Of a DNA stretch of 64,000 nt, positions 9,491 to 18,275 are shown piece by piece. Made by a program: the position numbers and the translations under genes. The notes beneath the pieces were generated by a model. The model saw nothing but the letters and a program-made list of their open reading frames with translations, was not told the origin of the DNA and did no database searches. The stretch's first letter is position 1. Every line of letters starts with the position of its first letter. This DNA comes from Halobacillus sp. Marseille-P3879 (lineage in GTDB: Bacteria > Bacillota > Bacilli > Bacillales > Halobacillaceae): assembly GCF_900240285.1 (NCBI RefSeq), contig NZ_OESS01000002.1, positions 372,001 through 436,000 of the forward strand, given 5' to 3'.

Positions 9491-9730
9491 ATGGCTGGAA
9501 AGAAAAAAGAATGGCACGTAATATTTTTATTGGACAGTAAACGAGTAGTTACCCATGATCTTGATCTAAGTGAAGAAATGGATGAGCGGGAAACTATGGA
9601 GTTTATCGTTAAACAGTTAGACCGGGGTGATTGGTGGTTCCTTGAAGAAGGAGTTGCAGTGCACACCTCTAGTGTAGAGAGTTTTTATTTAGATAAGCGT
9701 GCTCACCGCACCCGCTTTTCCAGAGAATAA
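9491..9730 (+). CDS. conserved-looking hypothetical protein, 79 residues
   Basis: Small soluble protein beginning MAGKKKEWHVIFLLDSKRVV. AGGAAGG lies 8 nt before the ATG at 9491; an upstream in-frame GTG at 9482 falls inside the ribosome binding site and is unlikely. It has a predicted beta strand, an acidic helix (SEEMDERETMEFIVKQL), a WWF motif and a basic tail. No family recognised. It is monocistronic with its own terminator. The 230 nt before it hold no other gene I can see. Confidence 0.7.
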   Translation: MAGKKKEWHVIFLLDSKRVVTHDLDLSEEMDERETMEFIVKQLDRGDWWFLEEGVAVHTSSVESFYLDKRAHRTRFSRE

Positions 9731-9733
9731 AGT

Positions 9734-9766
9734 AAAGGTCAGTCCACATTAGGACTGACCTTTTTT
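9734..9766. terminator. terminator shared by two converging genes
   Basis: Stem AAAGGTCAGTCC / GGACTGACCTTT with a 6-nt loop, an A-run on one side and a T-run on the other, between the stops of converging genes at 9730 and 9766. Confidence 0.88.
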
Positions 9767-10242
9767 CATGATTCCAGAATCTCTACCTCTACTTGCTTCC
9801 TTCCGTAATCCATAGCGTCATCATTCTCTTCCATAAACAGATCAATTCGGTGACCCTGGATGGCTCCTCCGGTATCTCCAGCAATAGCTTCTCCGTAACC
9901 AGGTACTCTTACCTTAGAGCCTAGAGGAATAATTTCAGGATCCACAGCAATCACCTTTTGGTCTGGTTCTTCTCTTAAATCGATCCCAGTTTTGGTAATA
10001 CCACTGCACCCTTCGCAAAATGCGGTATAGGCTGTAGCTTCAACTGCTACTGTTTTTTTAACGTCATCTTTTTTATTTGAATTGGAATGCTCCGATTCAG
10101 CAAAGCGTTTTAAATCTGCTGTTTTTTCGGCGACTGTAATTGTTTTGACTCTCTCTTCCTCGTCTGCCGATAGGGTTCCAGGGTTAATACTTACGAAAGC
10201 AAAGAATGAAATAATTGATAAAAGAATAAGTGCTTTTTTCAT
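9766..10242 (-). CDS. secreted 3D-domain protein
   Basis: 158 residues with a signal peptide (residues 1-25, MKKALILLSIISFFAF) and a C-terminal 3D domain (about 68-156). The three defining aspartates are in IAVDPEIIPLG, AGDTGGAIQG and HRIDLFM. The domain has the double-psi barrel fold of lytic transglycosylases, as in B. subtilis YuiC and YocH, so a role in peptidoglycan cleavage is likely. A CEGC pair at about residues 76-79 could form a disulfide. No LysM or other wall-binding domain is present. The promoter at 10277-10305 reads into it. Confidence 0.88.
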   Translation of the reverse strand: MKKALILLSIISFFAFVSINPGTLSADEEERVKTITVAEKTADLKRFAESEHSNSNKKDDVKKTVAVEATAYTAFCEGCSGITKTGIDLREEPDQKVIAVDPEIIPLGSKVRVPGYGEAIAGDTGGAIQGHRIDLFMEENDDAMDYGRKQVEVEILES

Positions 10243-10276
10243 GACTTTTGACCCCTTTCTTTGACGCGCTGAAAGG

Positions 10277-10305
10277 ATTTTACCAAGTCATAAGGATTAA
10301 AACAA
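10277..10305 (-). promoter_or_regulatory. promoter of the 3D-domain gene
   Basis: On the minus strand, TTGTTT (10305-10300), a 17-nt spacer, and TAAAAT (10282-10277). The rest of 10243-10513 shows no gene. Confidence 0.5.
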
Positions 10306-10513
10306 GTACAAAAACACTACAAAAGTATTACATTTATATGACTTCGTTTATAAGAAATTAGTATTGTTGCTCTAATGGAAATTAATTCATATTAAAGTTA
10401 AGGGCTTTCATAAGTTTTTCCTCTTCACAAATGATGTAAAGATGCGTTAATGTGTAAAAAGATCATTTCTGCATCGCTTTAATATATTAAATAACCAGGA
10501 AGGAAGAGGAAAA

Positions 10514-11707
10514 ATGAATCGTATCCCCTTGCTTGTCAGAATCATTCTGGCCATTATCTCAGGTATATTCATAGGAGTCATCGTACCGGAAGAAGCAATA
10601 GAGTTATTTGCTACCTTCACAGGATTATTTGATAACTTCCTCAGTTTTGTTATACCTCTAATTATCATTGGTTTTATTGCGCCGGGAATCGCTTCTATTG
10701 GCAAAGGCGCGGGTAAAATGCTGGGCTTGACCGCAGGACTTGCGTACTTGTCAACAATCCTGGCTGGAATCGCTGCCTATTTGGTGGCTCGAAATTTGTA
10801 TCCAGTCATACTGGAGAGGCAGAATGCCGGTGGGATGGAAAATCCGGAGGAATCCTTAACTGAGGCCGCATTTTCTGTTGAGATGACGCCAATTATGGAT
10901 GTCATGGCTGCATTAATCTTTTCTTTTTTACTAGGAGTAGGGATGGCGTCAATTACTAATGGCACACTGATTAACGTCATGACAGACTTTCGTTCGATCA
11001 TTCATAAAGTCATTGAAAAAATTATTATTCCGCTGCTTCCTTTTCACATTTTCGGTATTTTTGCAAATATGGCCCATTCAGGACAGGTGGCCACTATTTT
11101 AAGTGTTTTTGCCAAAGTATTTGTGATGATTATTGTCTTGCATTTAGTTTATTTAGTCGCTGTTTATGGAATTGCCGGTGCTCTTCATAAGGCTAACCCT
11201 GTTTTGTTGTTGAAAAATCTGGCCCCTGCTTATTTCACAGCTTTAGGAACTCAATCCTCTGCAGCGACGATTCCTGTTACTTTAAAACAAACTAAATCTA
11301 TAGGTGTTAAAGAAAAAGTTGCTGATTTCGCAGTACCATTATTAGCAAATGTACACCTTGCAGGAAGTACAATCACCATTACCAGCTGTGCCATGGCAGT
11401 TTTATATATGCAAGACCAAGCTGTCAGTTTTATGAGTATGCTTCCTTTTATTCTTATGCTTGGGATAACTATGATTGCTGCTCCTGGAGTTCCGGGTGGT
11501 GCAGTAATGGCAGCGGTAGGACTACTGGAAAGCATGCTTGGGTTCAGTTCCATTATGGTCTCACTGATGATTGCTTTATATTTAGCACAGGACAGTTTTG
11601 GAACAGCAGCGAACGTTACGGGTGATGGTGCAATCACTACTATTGCCAACCGTTTAATTGGAAGCAGCAAGAAATCGCCCAATTTAAAAAATAAACAAGC
11701 CGGATAA
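10514..11707 (+). CDS. dicarboxylate/amino acid:cation symporter
   Basis: 397-residue member of the DAACS (glutamate transporter-like) family: sodium- or proton-coupled uptake of a dicarboxylate or amino acid across the membrane. Family landmarks are the serine-rich re-entrant motif TQSSAATIPVT, the strand NVHLAGSTITITSC, the loop APGVPGGAV, and the TM8 region AQDSFGTAANVTGDGA. About eight membrane helices plus two re-entrant loops are expected. The start has AGGAAGAGG upstream. The gene is alone, between a 3D-domain gene and a small ORF, and ends at a terminator. The substrate is not predictable. Confidence 0.9.
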   Translation: MNRIPLLVRIILAIISGIFIGVIVPEEAIELFATFTGLFDNFLSFVIPLIIIGFIAPGIASIGKGAGKMLGLTAGLAYLSTILAGIAAYLVARNLYPVILERQNAGGMENPEESLTEAAFSVEMTPIMDVMAALIFSFLLGVGMASITNGTLINVMTDFRSIIHKVIEKIIIPLLPFHIFGIFANMAHSGQVATILSVFAKVFVMIIVLHLVYLVAVYGIAGALHKANPVLLLKNLAPAYFTALGTQSSAATIPVTLKQTKSIGVKEKVADFAVPLLANVHLAGSTITITSCAMAVLYMQDQAVSFMSMLPFILMLGITMIAAPGVPGGAVMAAVGLLESMLGFSSIMVSLMIALYLAQDSFGTAANVTGDGAITTIANRLIGSSKKSPNLKNKQAG

Positions 11708-11715
11708 ATAAAATC

Positions 11716-11744
11716 AGCCGCAACTTTACAGGTGCGGCTTTTTT
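11716..11744 (+). terminator. terminator of the symporter gene
   Basis: AGCCGCA / TGCGGCT stem, 10-nt loop, then TTTTT. Confidence 0.85.
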
Positions 11745-11752
11745 GTATTGTA

Positions 11753-11851
11753 TTATGACTCTTTATTCTCTCTTTTTTTTCCGCAGCAGGGTTTACGTTT
11801 CGGACGCGAAGCATTCGGATCTTTTTTCTTGTTGTTCAGACGTTCTCTCAC
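11753..11851 (-). CDS. possible 32-residue basic Cys-Cys peptide
   Basis: GTG start at 11851 preceded by GAGAGGAGCG at good spacing. The product (MRERLNNKKKDPNASRPKRK, then PCCGKKRENKES) is strongly basic with a CC pair. It reads against the downstream end of the symporter gene. No family recognised. The ribosome binding site is the main support; it could be chance. Confidence 0.4.
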   Translation of the reverse strand: MRERLNNKKKDPNASRPKRKPCCGKKRENKES

Positions 11852-12032
11852 CTTTTACGCTCCTCTCCTCATTTTTTACTATATTATGCGGCAGTTCTCA
11901 GAGTGGCCGTGCGTTTACATAGATAAATCAAAATTGATAATCTGTTCATAATTAAATCGTGATATAATGAAGAATGGATGGTTACAAACCATTAATTTTC
12001 CAATTTTAATATATAGAAGGAGGAGGGGCCCC

Positions 12033-13211
12033 ATGGTCATTTGTCGTGAATGTGGAAGTGAAAATAATTCGGGCTCCCGTTTTTGCTCCCACTGTGGTGA
12101 AAAGTTAACTGAAGAAACATTAGAAGAATTAGAAAGTGAAAACATCTCTTCTGAACAAAGAAATAAAAAAAAGTTAATATATATAATGCCTGCTGCAGTA
12201 TTAATCGTTATTGCTGCGGCTCTGGGATTTTTCTATAATCATGCCAAACAGGTTAATCAAACCGTTTTAGAAGATAAGAAAAAAGCAGAAGAGCTGGCTC
12301 TGGACGGAGCATATAAAGAAGCCGAAAAGATTTTGGACAAAGCTTCAACGCAAAGGCCTGATTATCAGGCATTGCAAAGGAGTTTATCTACTTTACATAG
12401 TGTGCAGGGCATGGAGGACGATTTAGACACCGTAGAGAAGTTAATTGAAGAAAATGAATTGGATAAGGCTCTTGAGGAGCTAGCTCACGTTAATAAACAA
12501 ATGAGGGATCAGGGAAACCGGCTGGTTGTAACTTTAACACCCCGGTTAAACCAGCTTGATTCAAGGATTACTGTAGGGAAGATTAATAATGAGGTCAAAG
12601 AGTTAACCAAAATTGACGAACTTGCTGATAAGCTTAATACTCTCTCTGGTCTTGATTTGGAGGAAGCAGCAAGGGCACGGGAAAAAATTACTGAGAAAAT
12701 TGTCTCTATAAGTACTAAGCAGGCAGAAGAAGCGATGACAGAAAAAAATTATAACGAAGCCATTGCCTCAGTAGATGAAGGTTTGCAATATGTGATTAAC
12801 CATGAAAAGCTTTTACAATTAAAAGAACGAGTGGAACAGGAGAAGAAAGCATTTGAGCAAGAGAAGCAGGATCGGATGGAGCGGGCAATGGAACAACAGG
12901 CTATGGAAGAAATGAAAAATAGAAGGGAAGCAATAGAAGTGCTTGGTATAAGTGCTTCCAAGGATGAATTTGGAGATGTCACTATTGAAGGAGAGGTCCA
13001 AAGTGAAGCGACCAGTATTATCAGCTCCATCGAGATTACGTATGACATCCTAAATGAAGATGATGAAGTGCTTGAATCAGATACTGCTCAGGTTTATCCG
13101 ATGTATTTAAACCCAGAAGACAAGGGCAGCTTTGAACAAATTTATTACGATTTTGAGAAAGAAGAAAAGATATCCGTTGAAGTAACAAATGTGCAATGGT
13201 TTGTAGAGTAG
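12033..13211 (+). CDS. zinc-ribbon membrane protein with FxLYD-like C-terminus
   Basis: 392 residues. An N-terminal zinc ribbon (CRECGSENNSGSRFCSHCG, residues 4-22) is followed by a charged linker, one membrane helix (about 49-68), a long coiled-coil region (about 75-300) rich in Glu and Lys, and a C-terminal beta domain (from about 310, VLGISASKDEFGDVTIEGEV) of FxLYD type. The topology would be cytoplasmic ribbon and external coiled coil. ATG at 12033 has AAGGAGGAGG upstream; a frame start at 11967 is not supported. The protease gene follows after 10 nt, so the two probably act together at the membrane. Substrate and signal unknown. Confidence 0.8.
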   Translation: MVICRECGSENNSGSRFCSHCGEKLTEETLEELESENISSEQRNKKKLIYIMPAAVLIVIAAALGFFYNHAKQVNQTVLEDKKKAEELALDGAYKEAEKILDKASTQRPDYQALQRSLSTLHSVQGMEDDLDTVEKLIEENELDKALEELAHVNKQMRDQGNRLVVTLTPRLNQLDSRITVGKINNEVKELTKIDELADKLNTLSGLDLEEAARAREKITEKIVSISTKQAEEAMTEKNYNEAIASVDEGLQYVINHEKLLQLKERVEQEKKAFEQEKQDRMERAMEQQAMEEMKNRREAIEVLGISASKDEFGDVTIEGEVQSEATSIISSIEITYDILNEDDEVLESDTAQVYPMYLNPEDKGSFEQIYYDFEKEEKISVEVTNVQWFVE

Positions 13212-13221
13212 GAGGGACAAC

Positions 13222-14352
13222 ATGAAACGTGCCTGGTTGACAAGTTCAATTCTAACTGTCCTTGTCTTAATGGCTGGAATAGGAGTATTTATTTATATCC
13301 AGCAGCAGGTTCCTTCCCAGCTGGCAGCAAGTTCTGTGCTCGATGAGCCGGTACCTGAGGAGGAAGAAGAAGCAGTAACCAAGAATACACAGGAGATTAT
13401 TTATGAATCTCAAAAGCTTGTTGTACAACTAGAACTTGATAACGGGACAATTGGTTCAGGTTTTTTATATAACAATAAGGGGGACGTCATCACTAACGCA
13501 CATGTAGTGGCTAACGCTGAGGACGTGAAAGTCATCAATGTGGATTCAAAAGAAATGGATGGTAAAGTGATTGGTGCAAGCAGGAGTACGGATGTAGCAG
13601 TTGTCAGAGTCCCTGAGTTAGAAGGGGAAGAACCGCTCCCTATTATAGAAGAGGAAGATACGGAACTTCTAACGGAGGTATTGGCTTTAGGAAGCCCGCT
13701 CGGTTTGCAGAATACGGTTACCAGAGGAGAAATAAGCGGGTTGGAACGTAATTTTGAATTAGAGCCTTTCGATTACGAGGATGTGTATCAAATATCGGCT
13801 CCCATCTCTCCAGGTAACAGCGGCGGTCCCCTTATCAGTGCGGAAACAGGAGAAGTAATCGGTATAAATTCTGCTAAATTAGGGGATGAGTCCATTGGCT
13901 TCAGCATACCTGTGTTGGATATCCTTCCAATGGTAAAACAATGGTCCAAATCTCCAATGAAAGAGCTGCCTGAATATCCTGAGCTAAATGCAGGGACGGA
14001 TGCCTCCAACGAGCAAACAGATGCAGATCAGGCGACATATTTAATTCAATACTTTTATGAAAGTGTGAATCAAGGAGATTTCGTGACCGCCTATTCATTA
14101 CTTGCCAACTCGTGGCAGAAGAATAAAACCTTTGAAGAGTTTAGAGAAGGATATTATAACACTCTGTCTGTTTCCATTGATAACATTGTGGCTGACCCAG
14201 AAGGAGAGGAAGTCAATGTTACTTGTGTGATCTCCACCGAAGAAACGGTGGATGGAGAAATTGAAATGAAAAAATACAAATTAACCTACACGTTAGGATA
14301 TGAAAACGACCAGATGATGATTTTGTCAGGGGAAGGTGAAGAAATTGACTAA
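13222..14352 (+). CDS. membrane-anchored trypsin-like serine protease with NTF2-like tail
   Basis: 376 residues with an N-terminal membrane anchor (about 5-27) and an HtrA-like chymotrypsin-fold domain (about 55-235). The catalytic triad is visible: H94 in NAHVV, D124 in STDVAVV, S200 in SPGNSGGPL. No PDZ domain follows. Residues about 260-370 instead resemble an NTF2-like domain (YLIQYFYESVNQGDFVTAYS). AGGAGGG precedes the ATG. It is the second gene of a pair with the zinc-ribbon protein and ends at a strong terminator. It probably cleaves or senses misfolded proteins outside the membrane; that is inference. Confidence 0.85.
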   Translation: MKRAWLTSSILTVLVLMAGIGVFIYIQQQVPSQLAASSVLDEPVPEEEEEAVTKNTQEIIYESQKLVVQLELDNGTIGSGFLYNNKGDVITNAHVVANAEDVKVINVDSKEMDGKVIGASRSTDVAVVRVPELEGEEPLPIIEEEDTELLTEVLALGSPLGLQNTVTRGEISGLERNFELEPFDYEDVYQISAPISPGNSGGPLISAETGEVIGINSAKLGDESIGFSIPVLDILPMVKQWSKSPMKELPEYPELNAGTDASNEQTDADQATYLIQYFYESVNQGDFVTAYSLLANSWQKNKTFEEFREGYYNTLSVSIDNIVADPEGEEVNVTCVISTEETVDGEIEMKKYKLTYTLGYENDQMMILSGEGEEID

Positions 14353-14380
14353 TACCCTTCACCTCAGACGGGCACAAAAG

Positions 14381-14422
14381 ACTTTATTTTCGAATGTATT
14401 ATTCGAAAATAAAGTTTTTTTT
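14381..14422 (+). terminator. terminator of the zinc-ribbon/protease pair
   Basis: 15-bp perfect stem ACTTTATTTTCGAAT / ATTCGAAAATAAAGT with a 5-nt loop and an 8-nt T-run. Confidence 0.92.
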
Positions 14423-14470
14423 GGGTCAAAACTTCCCCTTACACATAAAATATAACTAACACAAAAAAAG

Positions 14471-14499
14471 TTGCATAAAGGAAAGTTTTAAATTAGACT
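14471..14499 (+). promoter_or_regulatory. probable promoter of the ZIP transporter gene
   Basis: TTGCAT (14471-14476), 17-nt spacer, TAGACT (14494-14499). Confidence 0.45.
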
Positions 14500-14537
14500 A
14501 TGGATAGACAGAGAAAAGTGAGAAGGAGAGAGAAATA

Positions 14538-15344
14538 ATGGAAAATGTTCTGATGGCTTTTGGGTTAACATTAATGGCCGGATTAGCCACGGGGATCGGC
14601 AGTATTCTTGCCTTTTTTACCTCAACGACGAATACGAGGTTCTTATCGGTTGCACTAGGTTTCTCAGCTGGAGTAATGATTTACGTTTCCATGGTAGAAA
14701 TTTTCTTTAAAGCTCAGGAATCATTAGTCAGCGCACTAGGCGAAGGGTTGGGAAATTGGATTAATGTAGCCAGCTTCTTTGGCGGGATGCTTGTAATTGC
14801 CTTAATAGATAAACTTATTCCTCAGCAGGGGAACCCTCATGAACCGAAGAAAGTGGAAGACATGAGTAAGCCAGCTGCAGAAGTGAAAGACAATCATCTT
14901 TTAAAAATGGGAACATTTACTGCTTTAGCAATCGCTATCCATAACTTTCCAGAGGGTATTGCAACTTTTACCTCAGCGTTACAGGACCCTTCACTAGGAA
15001 TTGCGATAGCTGTAGCGATCGCTATTCATAATATTCCAGAAGGTATTGCTGTTTCAGTCCCTATTTACTTTGCGACCGGAGATAAGAAAAAAGCTTTTAA
15101 TCTATCCTTTTTATCTGGCTTATCTGAGCCTGTAGGCGCTATTGCAGCGTATTTAATCTTAATGCCATTTCTTAATGACGTAATGTTCGGGGTATTATTT
15201 GCTGGTGTGGCTGGTATTATGGTGTTCATTTCACTCGATGAACTCCTTCCTGCATCACGAAAGTACGGAGAAGCCCATTTATCGATCTATGGAGTTGTTG
15301 CCGGAATGGCAGTTATGGCAGTCAGCTTACTCTTATTTATTTAA
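14538..15344 (+). CDS. zupT: ZIP family metal transporter, ZupT-like
   Basis: 268-residue zinc/iron permease with about eight membrane helices. The paired metal-binding helix motifs [10 protein letters not shown] and [10 protein letters not shown] are characteristic of ZupT. The cytoplasmic loop after the third helix is short, with one His (GNPHEPKK). GGAGAGAGA precedes the ATG. ZupT proteins import zinc and other divalent metals. It is monocistronic; no Zur or MntR site was recognised in the 180 nt upstream. Confidence 0.92.
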   Translation: MENVLMAFGLTLMAGLATGIGSILAFFTSTTNTRFLSVALGFSAGVMIYVSMVEIFFKAQESLVSALGEGLGNWINVASFFGGMLVIALIDKLIPQQGNPHEPKKVEDMSKPAAEVKDNHLLKMGTFTALAIAIHNFPEGIATFTSALQDPSLGIAIAVAIAIHNIPEGIAVSVPIYFATGDKKKAFNLSFLSGLSEPVGAIAAYLILMPFLNDVMFGVLFAGVAGIMVFISLDELLPASRKYGEAHLSIYGVVAGMAVMAVSLLLFI

Positions 15345-15357
15345 ATAACCCCAATTA

Positions 15358-15516
15358 AAATTGAGTAGTTTAAACTCAGATCATTAGCGTAGTTAAAGTT
15401 CTTAAGACTCCTGTGGGAACAGCGAAGTATTTTGACGAAGCGATGGTGAAAATAATCCGAACGATTTCAATAGAATCGTTCGGATTATTTTATGATTTAT
15501 TCCGTTTTTCACCAGT
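15358..15516 (+). repeat. intergenic repeat family, copy A (about 160 bp)
   Basis: Contains the family blocks CTTAAGACTCCTGTGGGAAC and TTTTGACGAAGCGATGGTGA, then the hairpin AATAATCCGAACGATT / AATCGTTCGGATTATT (15451-15489), and ends TTATTCCGTTTTTCACC. Compared with copies B and E it lacks the middle 70-100 bp. Its right end lies about 3 bp from the stop codon of the converging YgjP-like gene. Copies B (28.1 kb), C (35.4), D (39.6) and E (54.9) share these parts. Confidence 0.85.
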
Positions 15517-15519
15517 CCT

Positions 15520-16092
15520 TTAATACATCTTCTCGTTTCTTAAGTCGTCAATAATAGTTTGAATTTGATTTTTATTCCTCTTTATGAGTCTCCAATTCAA
15601 GTAAATCGCAGCTTTATCTTTGTATCCGAGTCTGTAATTGTCTTCACAGCTAATGGCAGTCAGCTCTTTTAACTTTTGTTCCGCTCTATTTTTTAACCAA
15701 TTTTCCTCCTGTTGGAGAAAAGCTGTTTCTTGATCTTTAGTGGAATAATGAGACGGGTATGTAAAAATAAATTTACCTTTGTTAAATAGTAAAGAAGCAG
15801 CAGGTTCCTCTGTTGCATAGGAAATAACTTTATAGTTTCGCCCTAGATACATAATCGTTTTTTCCTCCGGGGAGGTTTGCTTATATAGGTCATTGTGGAG
15901 TTTTTTCCACTTTTGGTCGATCCACTGCTTTTTTTTCATTAAAAATCCTTCGATTTCTTGCTGTGTTTTACGAACTGGTGCACTAACATAAATTCCGTTT
16001 AAGTCATCTAAATAAATCTTTAGGAACGGATAATCTTCTGATCTTGTTAACTGGTATGGGATCTCTTCCAGTCCTATTTGTAAATTCGCCAT
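15520..16092 (-). CDS. YgjP-like metallopeptidase-family protein lacking the catalytic end
   Basis: 190 residues. The N-terminal and middle parts match the YgjP/DUF45 family: an SAP-V-x-T-x-x-E-I-x-x-F-L segment (YVSAPVRKTQQEIEGFL), then WIDQKWKKL, and later IYLNWRLI. In this family the LNWRLI strand is followed by an HExxH zinc motif and about 60 more residues. Here the chain instead runs into IDDLRNEKMY and stops, with no HExxH. ATG at 16092 has AAAGGAG upstream. The stop lies next to repeat copy A. It may be a pseudogene or a non-catalytic relative. Confidence 0.65.
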   Translation of the reverse strand: MANLQIGLEEIPYQLTRSEDYPFLKIYLDDLNGIYVSAPVRKTQQEIEGFLMKKKQWIDQKWKKLHNDLYKQTSPEEKTIMYLGRNYKVISYATEEPAASLLFNKGKFIFTYPSHYSTKDQETAFLQQEENWLKNRAEQKLKELTAISCEDNYRLGYKDKAAIYLNWRLIKRNKNQIQTIIDDLRNEKMY

Positions 16093-16207
16093 AATGTTCT
16101 CCTTTCTACCTTCGATCTTTACTATTGTATATAAGGCCAACAGGCTCGTCAAAACGAAAGTAAAAGACCAGGGGGGTGAAAAAGACCTGGTCTATAGGAG
16201 AGAAGAA

Positions 16208-16327
16208 TTATTTATAAACCGTAGCACCTACAATGATCAGGAGAATGAACAATACAACGATAAGGGCGAAACCGCCGCCATAGCGTCTCCTCGGATACCC
16301 ACATCCATAACCTCCATAGTAGTTCAC
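16208..16327 (-). CDS. YjcZ family small membrane protein, copy 1
   Basis: 39 residues: a Gly/Tyr/Arg-rich head ([19 protein letters not shown]) followed by one membrane helix ([16 protein letters not shown]), the signature of the YjcZ sporulation-associated family. The GTG at 16327 has AAAGGTGGTGA at good spacing; an in-frame GTG at 16336 is possible but too close to that site. A second member lies at 46150-46302. Family function is unknown. Confidence 0.85.
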   Translation of the reverse strand: MNYYGGYGCGYPRRRYGGGFALIVVLFILLIIVGATVYK

Positions 16328-16494
16328 GTCACTCACCACCTTTTTACTTATACATTAATCTATGAACGGGCGTTTTAATTGGAAGGGCACGAGTCTACGA
16401 GGAGAAATGTTATTTAATTGGATTAAAAGGGCATATAAACAGGGTATTGAACCCTGAGTAAAGAAGTTCTATTTATAGAAATGGAGGGGAGGAA

Positions 16495-17343
16495 ATGAAG
16501 CCAACCGTCATTATTACTGGAGCTTCCAGCGGTTTTGGATATTATACAGCTGTAAAATGTGCGGAGAGAAATATGAATGTAATCGCAGCGATAAGAAACC
16601 CGGCAAAAATGAATGTATTTAAAAAAGCCGGGATCAAAGATAGTATAGCAGAAAACATTACTGTTTGGCCGCTCGATGTAACACAGGAAGATTCTTTGAA
16701 ATTTTTTGAGAAGCAAGTTAACCAATTGAAAAGAGTAGATGTATTGGTGAATAATGCTGGATATGCAGTTGGAGGATTTCTTGAACAAGTATCAATTAAG
16801 GACTATAGGCGCCAGTTTGAAACAAATGTATTCGGTGTCATTCAAGTCACTCAAGCTGTACTTCCCAAAATGAGAGAGCGGCGATGTGGAAAAATTCTTA
16901 ATGTCAGCAGCATTAGCGGAATGATAGGGTTTCCAGGTCTTTCAGCTTATGTCAGTTCTAAACATGCTTTAGAGGGACTCTCTGAAAGTCTGCGATTTGA
17001 GATGAAGCCTTTTGGCATTGATGTAGCCCTTGTTGAGCCGGGATCTTATGAGACAAACATTTGGACCTCTGGTCTGGATCTGCCCCAGGCCGTATATGAC
17101 CCAGAATCTCCCTATCATGAATATACTAAAGGCCTTTGGAAGGCTTTAAATAGAGAGGCTCATGAAGATCCTTTAAAGGTCTCAGAACTCATGGCTAAAC
17201 TCTCCGAAAGTATTAAACTAAAAAAATTAAGATACCCAATAGGTCCAGGGGTGAGAATGAATCTGCTGCTGAAACGCATATTGCCATGGTCTCTTTTAGA
17301 ACGAAATGTAATTAAAAAAATTATTGGAAAAAAGGAGTTATGA
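16495..17343 (+). CDS. SDR family oxidoreductase
   Basis: 282-residue short-chain dehydrogenase. The NAD(P)-binding TGASSGFG is at residues 8-15, NNAG follows the fourth strand, and the active site is Ser (NVSSISG) with YVSSK. The basic Arg after strand two (IRNPAK) suggests NADPH. The C-terminus is longer than in minimal SDRs and basic. GGAGGGGAGG precedes the ATG. The esterase gene overlaps its stop, so the two form an operon. The substrate is unknown. Confidence 0.9.
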   Translation: MKPTVIITGASSGFGYYTAVKCAERNMNVIAAIRNPAKMNVFKKAGIKDSIAENITVWPLDVTQEDSLKFFEKQVNQLKRVDVLVNNAGYAVGGFLEQVSIKDYRRQFETNVFGVIQVTQAVLPKMRERRCGKILNVSSISGMIGFPGLSAYVSSKHALEGLSESLRFEMKPFGIDVALVEPGSYETNIWTSGLDLPQAVYDPESPYHEYTKGLWKALNREAHEDPLKVSELMAKLSESIKLKKLRYPIGPGVRMNLLLKRILPWSLLERNVIKKIIGKKEL

Positions 17344-17345
17344 TA

Positions 17346-18095
17346 ATGGAAGAATATCCTGTAATGGAAGGTGCTCAACCGATCTTCTTTGAAGGAAATG
17401 AAGTAGGGGTTCTAGTGTCGCATGGGTTCACAGGTACACCTCAGAGCGTGAAGCCGCTTGCTGAAGCTTATGGAAAAGAAGGTTATAGTGTTGCCTGTCC
17501 CCGCTTAAGAGGACATGGAACCGCCCCGGAAGAAATGGAAACCACAACAGCACAAGATTGGGTTAATTCTGTAGAGCAGGCTTATCTTTGGTTACAAGAG
17601 CGTTGTACAAAAATATTCATAGCCGGTTTATCTATGGGAGGGACACTAGCTCTTCATTTGGCTGCTAAATATGAAGATGTGGCTGGTGTTATTCCTATTA
17701 ATGCTGCCATAGATATTCCCGCAATGGAAAATATAGTGGAAACGACAGACGATCGATATATTGCTGCAATTGGATCGGATATAAAAAACGAAGGCATTAA
17801 AGAGCTCGCCTATGACAAAACCCCGGTTGCTTCTATTGAACACCTTATAGGAATGATGAGCCGGGTGCATGATCAACTGTCCCAAATTCGCTGTCCGATC
17901 TTAATCTTTGTATCAGAAGAGGATCATATCGTCCCGCCGGAGAACTCTGAAATGATTTTTAATACCGTGTTATCTGAACGTAAAGAACTTGTTCACCTTG
18001 AAAACAGTTATCATGTGGCTACACTTGATGCAGACTTTGATATTATTACAGAACGAAGTTTAGAATTCATTGTTGCTCATTCAAATGCTATATGA
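17346..18095 (+). CDS. carboxylesterase, Est30 type
   Basis: 249-residue alpha/beta hydrolase related to Bacillus Est30 monoacylglycerol lipase/carboxylesterase. The nucleophile is Ser96 in GLSMGG, the acid Asp193 in EEDHIVPP, the base His223 in NSYHVATLD; the oxyanion loop is SHGFTGTPQS. Of two candidate ATGs (17340 and 17346), the second is 9 nt from AAAGGAG and is preferred; the first overlaps the SDR stop. It likely hydrolyses medium-chain esters in the cytoplasm. Confidence 0.9.
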   Translation: MEEYPVMEGAQPIFFEGNEVGVLVSHGFTGTPQSVKPLAEAYGKEGYSVACPRLRGHGTAPEEMETTTAQDWVNSVEQAYLWLQERCTKIFIAGLSMGGTLALHLAAKYEDVAGVIPINAAIDIPAMENIVETTDDRYIAAIGSDIKNEGIKELAYDKTPVASIEHLIGMMSRVHDQLSQIRCPILIFVSEEDHIVPPENSEMIFNTVLSERKELVHLENSYHVATLDADFDIITERSLEFIVAHSNAI

Positions 18096-18225
18096 TTTTT
18101 TTCAGCAACGGGATAACTACTTTGAAAGTATGTCCTGGCATGTATGAGCCTTAACTTTTTATGCCCTGCAGTCAATGCAGCTTAGTACCCTGTCCTGCTG
18201 GTTGTGTGTAGTTTTAAATCTTAAA

Positions 18226-18254
18226 CTGAAAATTTACTGATTTTTCAGTATACT
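18226..18254 (+). promoter_or_regulatory. probable promoter of the universal stress protein gene
   Basis: CTGAAA (18226-18231), 17-nt spacer, TATACT (18249-18254), 22 nt before the GTG start. Confidence 0.45.
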
Positions 18255-18275
18255 GGGGGTAAGGAGGGGGTTATT

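Noticed and set aside
11251-11814. 187-codon open frame on the minus strand across the symporter gene
   Set aside because: It is the reverse of a real hydrophobic gene with family motifs, and has no ribosome binding site or recognisable product.
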